From: an uncultured Halioglobus sp.
Lineage (GTDB): Bacteria > Pseudomonadota > Gammaproteobacteria > Pseudomonadales > Halieaceae
Assembly: GCA_905480565.1 (NCBI GenBank)
Contig: CAJQQW010000359.1
Span: 1-9,593, forward strand
Direction: 5' to 3'
DNA length: 9,593 nucleotides
Shown here: piece by piece, positions 1 through 5,501 of the stretch
How the letters are laid out: each line of letters opens with the position of its first letter
Numbering within the stretch: the first letter of the stretch is position 1
Translations under genes and position numbers: made by a program
Notes under the pieces: model-generated
Databases searched by the model: none
The model's input: the letters and a program-made list of their open reading frames with translations, nothing else
What the model was told of the DNA's origin: nothing

Positions 1-101
1 TCATCGGCAAGGATGGGCGCCTTAAACACATCATGGACAAGGTCAAGACAAAGAGTCATGACGATGATGTAATCGCGCTGATAAAAGAACTAGGGCTGTA
101 A
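1..101 (+). CDS. bcp: Bcp-type thioredoxin-dependent peroxiredoxin, C-terminal end (partial)
   Basis: Only the last 33 codons are present; the frame is open from the left edge (first full codon at base 3) and ends at TAA 99-101. The visible tail reads IGKDGRL, then KVKTKSHDDDV, then a short Leu-rich helix. This matches the end of Bcp/PrxQ peroxiredoxins, where a strand of the form FLID-x-DGKI is followed by a K-x-x-x-H-x-x-x-V motif and the last helix (E. coli Bcp ends in the same pattern). Such proteins reduce hydrogen peroxide and organic hydroperoxides in the cytoplasm with thioredoxin as reductant. The catalytic cysteines lie outside the window, so activity cannot be judged. The stop lies 9 bases before the next gene, so the two may be co-transcribed. 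Confidence 0.75.
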   Translation, partial: IGKDGRLKHIMDKVKTKSHDDDVIALIKELGL

Positions 102-110
102 GTTGATCTC

Positions 111-1202
111 ATGCTGAGTTACTTGTTTGAAGATGCGCCAGACTTCGGGGCAGTCAAAGAAATCTCACCAGGTATACTTTGGCTGCGTATGCCGCTGCCG
201 ATGGCTCTCGATCATATTAACCTCTATCTGCTAGAGGATGATGACGGCTGGTGGATTATTGACACTGGTATCGCCTTGGGTCCTACGGAGGAACTGTGGG
301 AAGGCGTGTTCGAACAGTATTTTCAGGAGAAGCCGGTCAAGGCTGTACTGTCAACACATTATCATCCCGATCACACCGGGATGGCGGGGTGGCTGTGTGA
401 GCGGTGGCGTGTGCCTTTTTACATGACTGAGGCGGAATACTACGTCGGACTGGCTTTCGGTCGCACAGGGAAGGATCATTTCAACTGGGAGACAGAGCAA
501 AATTTGTTGCGCTCGGGGCGAAACGCAGACCAGGTGAAGGCTGCTCTGGAAAGTTTTAAGGGACTGTCAGCTATCACCAAGCCTATGCCCACCTCGTTCC
601 GCCGACTGACTGACGGGGCATTCCTGACGATCAATGGTAATCGCTGGCAAGTGGTGATCGGCCGTGGCCACTCTCCGGAGCATGCCTGTCTCTACTGCAG
701 CGCCCTTAATATCCTTATTTCGGGCGATCAGGTGATCCCTCGGATTACATCAAATATCAGCGTTGCGGGGTCCGAACCGGAGGGCAATCCTCTCAAGGAG
801 TGGTTTAATTCGCTTGAGCATCTGCAGGATGTGCTGCCTGCCGACGCTCTGGTTTTGCCCGCTCACAATACCCCGTTCTATGGCTTGCATGAGCGCCTGC
901 GTTACCTGGTTGAGCACCACGAAGACCACTTGTTAGCGCTCGAGGAAGCCTGTGTCGAATCGGATCGCAGCGCCATGGATTTGTTACCGGTCATGTTCAA
1001 GCGCCCACTGGACGGGCAAAACCTGGGTTTGGCTTTGGGAGAGTGTATTGCACATCTCAACTATCTACATCAGCGTGGCCAGTTACAGCGACATGTCGAT
1101 GAGTCGGGTTGTCACCGGTATCTTTCTGCGGACGACACGCTGCCCCTGCGTCTGCGTAAGCGCGACCACGGGGCTAAAAATGACGCACCTATGAGAGTAT
1201 AA
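111..1202 (+). CDS. MBL-fold metallo-hydrolase with C-terminal winged-helix-like region
   Basis: A 363-residue metallo-beta-lactamase superfamily hydrolase, probably cytoplasmic since no signal peptide is seen. The metal site is complete: H83-x-H85-x-D87-H88 in STHYHPDHTG, H187 in GRGHSPEH, D206 in SGDQVIPR and H252 in PAHNTPF, which should hold a two-metal centre. The stretch after D206 (RITSN, then NPLKEW) is typical of a GloB/LACTB2-like subgroup often annotated near acyl-CoA metabolism genes. Residues about 280-340 form a helical tail with a LNYLHQRG-like winged-helix element, which in related proteins helps form the substrate cleft. The substrate (thioester, lactone or other ester) is not readable. 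The ATG at 111 is chosen because conserved fold residues begin near residue 17; the Shine-Dalgarno is weak. It follows bcp closely and may be read with it; a gap separates it from the amidohydrolase. Confidence 0.85.
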   Translation: MLSYLFEDAPDFGAVKEISPGILWLRMPLPMALDHINLYLLEDDDGWWIIDTGIALGPTEELWEGVFEQYFQEKPVKAVLSTHYHPDHTGMAGWLCERWRVPFYMTEAEYYVGLAFGRTGKDHFNWETEQNLLRSGRNADQVKAALESFKGLSAITKPMPTSFRRLTDGAFLTINGNRWQVVIGRGHSPEHACLYCSALNILISGDQVIPRITSNISVAGSEPEGNPLKEWFNSLEHLQDVLPADALVLPAHNTPFYGLHERLRYLVEHHEDHLLALEEACVESDRSAMDLLPVMFKRPLDGQNLGLALGECIAHLNYLHQRGQLQRHVDESGCHRYLSADDTLPLRLRKRDHGAKNDAPMRV

Positions 1203-1215
1203 ATACAGCTATTAC

Positions 1216-1245
1216 AGTTACTTAAGAGGCATATCTTCAGTAATT
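1216..1245. promoter_or_regulatory. Imperfect inverted repeat, possible operator upstream of the amidohydrolase cassette
   Basis: Arms AGTTACTTAAGA (1216-1227) and TCTTCAGTAATT (1234-1245) are reverse complements at 10 of 12 positions, with a 6-base spacer. The site lies 40 bases before the amidohydrolase start, just downstream of a -10-like TATAAA (1198-1203) that has no good -35. Its size and symmetry suit a dimeric repressor such as the MarR protein encoded at 3553-4062. A related half-site (TTCAGCAAT instead of TTCAGTAAT) occurs near 4118-4126, upstream of that gene. The binding role is inferred. Repeats of this quality can occur by chance in AT-rich gaps. Confidence 0.3.
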
Positions 1246-1285
1246 ACGAGAAGCACGTCACTTTCTGTGTCAAGGAGTCAACAGC

Positions 1286-2155
1286 ATGCCCATGCCCAGC
1301 GAAATTGGAATCATTGACCTGATGCTCGCGATTCCCGGAGATGACAACAGCAGTTTTTATGACTGGATAAAACCCTTGCTGCTAGACCGTGAAAGCCACG
1401 ATATGTTCAACATGCCCGCTCAGTACATGTTCAAGGATATTCCGGACACCGGTAAGCATGAGGATTACATCGCTTACACACTGGAGCAGATGGATAAGCA
1501 CGGTATCGCGCGCGCGATGATAGGGCTGGGGTTTAGTCAGTTGCAGGAGAAAGCCTTAAGGCAGCACCCAGATCGTTTTTTTGCCTCCTACGAAGCCAAC
1601 CCCAACCGCGGGATGGAGGAAGTGCGGAAGATCGTCGACATGCACGAAAAATTCGATATAAAGGCGGTGACCGCCGCTCCGGCGATGATCTCCCCGCCAG
1701 TGCCTGTGAACGATAAAAAATGGTACCCGATTTATGCCAAACTGATAGAGCTGGATATTCCCTTCTGCCCCTGCATGGGAGTGCCCGGTCCCCGTGTACC
1801 TTTCGGTCCGCAAAAAATGGAGTTACTGGATGAGGTGCTGTGGTTTTTCCCCGAACTGCGAGTGGTGACTCGCCACGGTTGTGAGCCCTGGACTGATGTG
1901 GCTTGGAAAATGATGCTGAAGTATCCAAATTTGCACTACATGACGAGTGCGTTTGCCCCTAAATACTATCCCCCCGATATTATCGACTTCGCCAATAAGC
2001 GCGGCAGCGGACAGGTCATGTACGCGGGTTACTTTCCCATGGGGCTATCGCTGGACAGGATCTTTCGTGAGATGCCTGAGGTGCCGTTGCGTGACGAGGT
2101 GTGGCCCAAGTTTCTGCGTGATAACGCCGTGCGTGTCTTTAAACTTGATCAATAG
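1286..2155 (+). CDS. Amidohydrolase-2 family (ACMSD-like) protein with degenerate metal site
   Basis: A 289-residue protein with the amidohydrolase-2 (PF04909-type) TIM-barrel pattern: an N-terminal strand ending in ID, central FYASYEANPN-like strands, the IPF-CPCMGVPGPRVPFGP segment (158-175), a VVTRHGCEPW motif (193-202) and a C-terminal AGYFPMG element (247-253). Family members include decarboxylases such as ACMSD and gamma-resorcylate decarboxylase, and C-C or C-N hydrolases. The expected HxH after ID is replaced by M13-L-A15, the mid-barrel His position appears to hold C163, and the usual Asp of a GSD-P motif is replaced in AGYFP. H197 is kept. This argues for a non-metal or altered-metal mechanism, or a non-catalytic role. 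AAGGAG at 1272-1277 is a strong ribosome site for ATG 1286; an ATG two codons later (1292) is less well placed. It is the first gene of a tight three-gene set. Confidence 0.8.
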   Translation: MPMPSEIGIIDLMLAIPGDDNSSFYDWIKPLLLDRESHDMFNMPAQYMFKDIPDTGKHEDYIAYTLEQMDKHGIARAMIGLGFSQLQEKALRQHPDRFFASYEANPNRGMEEVRKIVDMHEKFDIKAVTAAPAMISPPVPVNDKKWYPIYAKLIELDIPFCPCMGVPGPRVPFGPQKMELLDEVLWFFPELRVVTRHGCEPWTDVAWKMMLKYPNLHYMTSAFAPKYYPPDIIDFANKRGSGQVMYAGYFPMGLSLDRIFREMPEVPLRDEVWPKFLRDNAVRVFKLDQ

Positions 2156-2164
2156 GGGACGCTG

Positions 2165-2926
2165 ATGAAATATCTGCCAGTAAACGAGGCGCGTGAATTG
2201 CCGGGACTGCGTCTGGTATTAACGGCTGGTGTGCCTGGACCCTGGGGGGAGGCCGCAAAATATATGCTCCAATACAAGGGGCTGGCGTATGTGCCCGTGC
2301 ACCAGGATGGCGGCGGGGCAAACACCGCGCTGCGCGACTGGACGGGGCAAACCTCGGCGCCCGTAGCGGTGCAGGATGATCTACCGCCCGTATCGCATTG
2401 GCTGGATCTGATCAGCTTCATTGATCGGCTTTCACCAGACAAACCTCTGCTGCCGCAGGATGCTGCAGGCAAGTTGCAGGCTATTGGACTATCTAACCTG
2501 ATCGCTGGTGTCGACGGACTGGGATGGAACCGTCGCCTGCACATGTTAGCGCCGTTGATGGGGATGGATGAACCGCCAGAAGCTATCCTGCGTCTAGGCG
2601 AGAAATACGGATGGTCCGATGACGCATTAGCTGAAGCCGATGACAAGCTGGTCGATATTTGTGCCGTGCTGGACGTGGCGCTGGCTCAAGGCGGGGACTA
2701 CTTCTTGGGTGCCGTCCCCTGCGCCACGGATTTCCACTGGGCTGCATTTTCGGGCATGCTCGAACCGCTGCCACAGGCAGTGAACCCTATGTCTGAGTGG
2801 ATGCGGGCTGCTTGGAGTAATGCGTCAGATGCGGTGCGCGCAGGCCTGACCTCTCGTCTTGTGGCGCATCGCGACATGATGTTTGACCGTCACATTGCAA
2901 CGCCGCTGGATTACCTCGAGGATTGA
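2165..2926 (+). CDS. Glutathione S-transferase-like protein
   Basis: A 253-residue cytoplasmic protein laid out like a GST: an N-terminal thioredoxin-like half (about residues 14-90) and an all-helical C-terminal half (about 95-245). Visible marks are the presumed cis-proline P66 in SAPVAV, the following strand and turn (VQDD) with S77 roughly where the glutathione-binding ES lies, and LGAVPCATDF (181-190), which corresponds to the helix N-cap motif with D189. The first strand-helix turn reads TAGVPGPWGEAAKY, so the Ser, Cys or Tyr that normally activates glutathione is not obvious. GSTs add glutathione to electrophiles, cleave ethers or isomerise ring-cleavage products; which applies here is unknown. 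GGGGA at 2155-2159 supports ATG 2165. The gap to the previous stop is 9 bases and to the next start 3 bases, so all three genes are almost certainly one transcript. Confidence 0.75.
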   Translation: MKYLPVNEARELPGLRLVLTAGVPGPWGEAAKYMLQYKGLAYVPVHQDGGGANTALRDWTGQTSAPVAVQDDLPPVSHWLDLISFIDRLSPDKPLLPQDAAGKLQAIGLSNLIAGVDGLGWNRRLHMLAPLMGMDEPPEAILRLGEKYGWSDDALAEADDKLVDICAVLDVALAQGGDYFLGAVPCATDFHWAAFSGMLEPLPQAVNPMSEWMRAAWSNASDAVRAGLTSRLVAHRDMMFDRHIATPLDYLED

Positions 2927-2929
2927 TAT

Positions 2930-3382
2930 ATGTTGTCGCAGCAAGAATTATCCGATCGTTTCGAAATTCAGGACCTGGTATTTCATTACGCCGATTTAAT
3001 TGATACCAAGCAGATCGATCGTCTGCGTGATGAGGTTTTTACCGAAGATGCCCATATTGATTATGGTGTGATGGGTGGCAGTGTGGGCGATGTAGATACC
3101 ACGCTTGATTTTCTCAACTCAGCACTCACCGAAGCGCTGTTTCCTAATTCCCAGCATCTCAATGCCAACGTTCAGATCAAGGTGGATGTTGATAGCGCAA
3201 CGGGGCGCGTTATGTGTTTTAACCCGATGGAAATGGTGGTTGCCGGCAGTGACAATCAGACCTATTTTCTTGGTCTTTGGTACGTTGATGAGTATCGACG
3301 GACGACGCGGGGCTGGCGTATATCACGGCGAGAGGAGGTAAAAAGCTGGGTTTTCAATACCCCGGATTTCATGAACCTCTAA
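2930..3382 (+). CDS. SnoaL/NTF2-like domain protein (SnoaL_4 type)
   Basis: A 150-residue single-domain protein with the alpha+beta cone of the NTF2-like superfamily. Residues 5-36 form the opening helices (QDLVFHYADLID), followed by VFTEDAHIDYG (37-47), the conserved SQHLNAN (74-80) with H76, and long C-terminal strands TYFLGLWYVDEY and WRISRREEVKSW. This pattern is that of SnoaL_4 proteins, related to scytalone dehydratase and the small subunits of ring-hydroxylating dioxygenases. H76 and the Tyr/Asp pair near 20-22 line the pocket in relatives, so a dehydratase, isomerase or cyclase role is possible, but the substrate is unknown. No partner large dioxygenase subunit is present, so a lone enzyme is more likely. 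GAGGA at 2918-2922, inside the end of the preceding gene, is spaced 7 bases from the ATG, which suggests translational coupling. It ends the + strand cassette. Confidence 0.8.
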   Translation: MLSQQELSDRFEIQDLVFHYADLIDTKQIDRLRDEVFTEDAHIDYGVMGGSVGDVDTTLDFLNSALTEALFPNSQHLNANVQIKVDVDSATGRVMCFNPMEMVVAGSDNQTYFLGLWYVDEYRRTTRGWRISRREEVKSWVFNTPDFMNL

Positions 3383-3552
3383 TTCAGGAGACGTGACCTG
3401 CCATCGGATCGTTCCCGAGTAGCCCTGATTCTAGTTATTTTCGGGTCGTGAGCAACAGAATAATAGGGAAGAGAGGAGGGCGCCGCAAAAAATCTAAAGC
3501 GGTGACTGTTGTAGAACGGTGTTCCGCCCAGTCAGGGTGTCTTGCAGGAGTC

Positions 3553-4062
3553 TTAGGACGTTGGAGGCTGCTTGGTCCAGGCGGGCGGCAGGTAATCAAG
3601 GGCCAAATGGTCAACAACATCCCGTAACTGCTGCTCCAGAGAGGTTAGTCTCTCCGGGCCTGCTTTCGAAGCATAGTACGTGCAAACTTCATTGATGACC
3701 TCGATACTCTGCGATATCAGGTCAAGGCCCCGCGCGGTAAGCTGTATTTCTTTGGCGCGCTTGTCGTCATTGTCGATGCCCCGTGAAATATAGTCCATTC
3801 GCTCGAGCTCCTTAAGCATTTTCCCCATGGCTTGCTGTGTTACCTGTGCGCGTCTCGCGAGCTCCGTTACTCTAACGGCACCTGTGCCGAGGTTGGCGAA
3901 TACCACATTGTGCGCAGGTCGAATTTGCTCGTGTCCTCGCGCCGAGAGGCCCTGTCGTATGCGACGTTCAAAGTCGCGGGAGAATTCGTGCAGGAGGCGG
4001 GGCAAGTTATTCGATAGCAGACGGGCTGCTGCCTGGTTCTGTTCTGCGACTGACTGGTTCAC
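3553..4062 (-). CDS. MarR-family transcriptional regulator
   Basis: A 169-residue winged-helix DNA-binding protein. The helix-turn-helix is at about 64-89 (RVTELARRAQVTQQAMGKML), followed by the wing with the family hallmark DNDDKRAKEIQLTARG (97-112). N- and C-terminal helices (about 12-40 and 113-158) would form the dimer interface. MarR proteins usually repress nearby catabolic or efflux genes and release DNA on binding a small ligand. It starts at GTG (complement of 4060-4062), with GGAGG five bases upstream; an ATG a little further upstream is out of frame. It converges on the amidohydrolase/GST/SnoaL genes with a 170-bp gap in which no convincing terminator was found, and diverges from the exonuclease gene. 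Control of the cassette is inferred from position and from a possible operator at 1216-1245. Its extended tail (PPAWTKQPPTS) is not informative. Confidence 0.9.
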   Translation of the reverse strand: MNQSVAEQNQAAARLLSNNLPRLLHEFSRDFERRIRQGLSARGHEQIRPAHNVVFANLGTGAVRVTELARRAQVTQQAMGKMLKELERMDYISRGIDNDDKRAKEIQLTARGLDLISQSIEVINEVCTYYASKAGPERLTSLEQQLRDVVDHLALDYLPPAWTKQPPTS

Positions 4063-4158
4063 GATGGCCTCCAGAGGAGCGTCTCATTATTACCTGCCGA
4101 GCTATAGTTTAGACGCTTTCAGCAATCTGTCATGTTCGCTGGCTTACAGACCGCGTAA

Positions 4159-4188
4159 TTGATTCACGAGGGGCGCATCCGCTACACT
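4159..4188 (+). promoter_or_regulatory. Candidate sigma70 promoter for the exonuclease III-like gene
   Basis: TTGATT (4159-4164) and TACACT (4183-4188) each match the sigma70 consensus at four of six positions and are separated by 18 bases. They sit 33 bases before the ATG at 4221, leaving a short leader. The same divergent gap (4063-4220) must also hold the marR promoter on the other strand, which could not be located with confidence. Confidence 0.45.
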
Positions 4189-4220
4189 GCGACGCTTTTC
4201 ATGCCTCGGAAGAATGCGCT

Positions 4221-5003
4221 ATGGCCCGAATAATTACCTGCAATACCAATGGGATACGTGCGGCAGCCCGCAAGGGCTTTTTTGACTGGTTGGCCGGGGC
4301 AAATGCAGACGTGGTGTGTATTCAAGAGACCAAGGCCCAGCTTGATCAGCTGGGCGACCCCGTGTTTTTTCCGAATGGTTATCACTGCTACTACAATGAT
4401 GCGATAAAAAAAGGGTATAGCGGCACCGCACTGTACAGCCGGGTAAAGCCGAGGAAAGTTGTGACTAGACTCGGTTGGGATCCGCTCGACTCTGAGGGGA
4501 GATACATTCAGGCGGACTACAAGGGGCTTAGTGTTATCTCTCTCTATATGCCATCGGGATCATCCAGTGAAGAGGTGCTGGCCAAAAAAATGCGGTTTAT
4601 GGATATCTTTCTTGAACACCTGCGAGGATTACGTCGCAAGCGAAGGGAGTTCATCATTTGTGCTGACTGGAATATTTGCCACCAGAACATCGATCTCAAG
4701 AACTGGCGCAGCAATCAGAAAAATTCAGGCTTTCTGCCGGCGGAGAGAGCCTGGCTTGATGTTTTATATGATGAGGTAGGCTACGTAGACTCGTTTCGAC
4801 TTATCAATGACGAGCCGGACCAATATACCTGGTGGTCGAATCGGGGACAGGCCTGGGCTAAAAATGTGGGTTGGCGGCTAGATTATCAGGTGATTACACC
4901 GGGTCTGGTGGAAGCGGTACGCGCGTCGGACATCTATAAAGATGAGCGTTTCTCAGACCATGCGCCTCAAATCATGGACTACCATCTCGATATTAACGCT
5001 TGA
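4221..5003 (+). CDS. xthA: Exodeoxyribonuclease III family (ExoA/Crc-like branch), catalytically intact
   Basis: A 260-residue endonuclease/exonuclease/phosphatase-fold protein. Such enzymes cut DNA at abasic sites and remove 3' nucleotides and blocking groups in base-excision repair. The catalytic set is present: N8 in CNTNGIRA, E36 in CIQETKA, Y109 in LYMPSG, D149 and N151 in CADWNICHQ, D221 in GWRLDYQV, and the D246-H247 pair in FSDHAPQ. The segment DLKNWRSNQKNSGF and the DQYTWWS motif resemble the ExoA branch, and also the Pseudomonas regulator Crc. Crc has lost these nuclease residues, so this protein is read as a nuclease and not as Crc. The symbol xthA is by family; exoA would be equally fair. 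The ribosome site is weak (GGAAGA). It has its own candidate promoter and no obvious operon partner. Confidence 0.9.
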   Translation: MARIITCNTNGIRAAARKGFFDWLAGANADVVCIQETKAQLDQLGDPVFFPNGYHCYYNDAIKKGYSGTALYSRVKPRKVVTRLGWDPLDSEGRYIQADYKGLSVISLYMPSGSSSEEVLAKKMRFMDIFLEHLRGLRRKRREFIICADWNICHQNIDLKNWRSNQKNSGFLPAERAWLDVLYDEVGYVDSFRLINDEPDQYTWWSNRGQAWAKNVGWRLDYQVITPGLVEAVRASDIYKDERFSDHAPQIMDYHLDINA

Positions 5004-5022
5004 GGCTTTGAGGGTTATAGGC

Positions 5023-5052
5023 AATCGGCTACGTGGTTTCATCTAGCCGGTT
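5023..5052. other. Hairpin downstream of the exonuclease gene, possible weak terminator
   Basis: AATCGGCTA (5023-5031) pairs with TAGCCGGTT (5044-5052) across a 12-base loop, giving nine pairs in RNA counting one G-U. It begins 20 bases after the exonuclease stop codon, where a terminator is expected. No run of T follows, so it is not a classical intrinsic terminator; it may stabilise the mRNA 3' end or be incidental. Confidence 0.3.
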
Positions 5053-5084
5053 ACAGATCATCAGGCCGCGGCCTCGGCGCTTCG

Positions 5085-5113
5085 TTGCGGGCGCGCCTTA
5101 AACATTGTAAATT
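5085..5113 (+). promoter_or_regulatory. Candidate sigma70 promoter for yajC and the genes after it
   Basis: TTGCGG (5085-5090) and TAAATT (5108-5113) are separated by 17 bases, with four of six consensus matches in the -10. The predicted transcript would start near 5120 and carry a leader of about 44 bases. That leader can fold GCTCT-GAGA-AGAGC (5129-5142), a five-pair stem closed by a GNRA-type tetraloop, and it contains GAGAG (5150-5154) as a modest ribosome site 9 bases before the ATG. Confidence 0.4.
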
Positions 5114-5163
5114 AGCGTCGATTTTAACGCTCTGAGAAGAGCCTCAGCCGAGAGATTGCCCTG

Positions 5164-5499
5164 ATGAGCTTTTTTATTGCCAGTGCCCACGCTCAAGAAG
5201 CCGGAACGTCGCAGCCAGGCGGGGATATGTTCCAGATTTTTTTCCTGGTCGGACTGTTCGTTCTGTTTTACTTTATCGCCATACGCCCCCAGCGCAAGCG
5301 CCAAAAGGAACATACTGAGCTGGTCGCCGCGTTGTCCAAGGGTGATGAGGTGGCAACCAGCTCCGGTATTCTCGGCAAGGTCACTGCGCTGGATGATAAC
5401 TACATGGTGCTGACCGTTGCGAACAACGTGGATATGAAGTTTCAGCGTGTGCACGTGCACGCTGTGCTGCCCAAGGGAACGCTGAAAGAAATCGGCTGA
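5164..5499 (+). CDS. yajC: Preprotein translocase accessory subunit YajC
   Basis: A 111-residue inner-membrane protein. It begins MSFFI, as in E. coli YajC, followed by a short periplasmic stretch, one membrane segment (about residues 23-40, FQIFFLVGLFVLFYFIAI), a basic RPQRKRQKEH element (41-50) that marks the cytoplasmic side, and the cytoplasmic domain with KGDEVATSSGILGKV (59-73) and AVLPKGTLKEIG at the end. YajC associates with SecD-SecF and SecYEG and is usually dispensable for export. The start is fixed by homology. In most gammaproteobacteria yajC lies between tgt and secD; here it follows an exonuclease gene and precedes a D-cysteine desulfhydrase, so it is either displaced or an extra copy. 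The stop is only 2 bases before the next ATG, so co-translation is likely. Confidence 0.95.
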   Translation: MSFFIASAHAQEAGTSQPGGDMFQIFFLVGLFVLFYFIAIRPQRKRQKEHTELVAALSKGDEVATSSGILGKVTALDDNYMVLTVANNVDMKFQRVHVHAVLPKGTLKEIG

Positions 5500-5501
5500 G
5501 G

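Noticed and set aside
2149..2646. 165-codon open frame on the reverse strand
   Set aside because: Antisense to the GST-like gene; low-complexity Ser/Pro/Arg composition and no domain.
3383..3552. Convergent gap searched for a bidirectional terminator
   Set aside because: Only short stems were seen (CCCGA/TCGGG with a long loop; CCGC/GCGG with an A/T-rich loop) and none is followed by a T run in the right direction.
4221..5003. Reading of the exonuclease gene as crc (catabolite repression control)
   Set aside because: Similarity to Crc is real, but all nuclease residues are intact and no pyrE lies beside it, so an exonuclease III-family repair enzyme is the better call.
5063..5074. Perfect 12-base palindrome AGGCCGCGGCCT
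   Set aside because: About two perfect 12-base palindromes are expected by chance in a window this long, and there is no second copy or flanking element; it may still be part of a local GC-rich fold.
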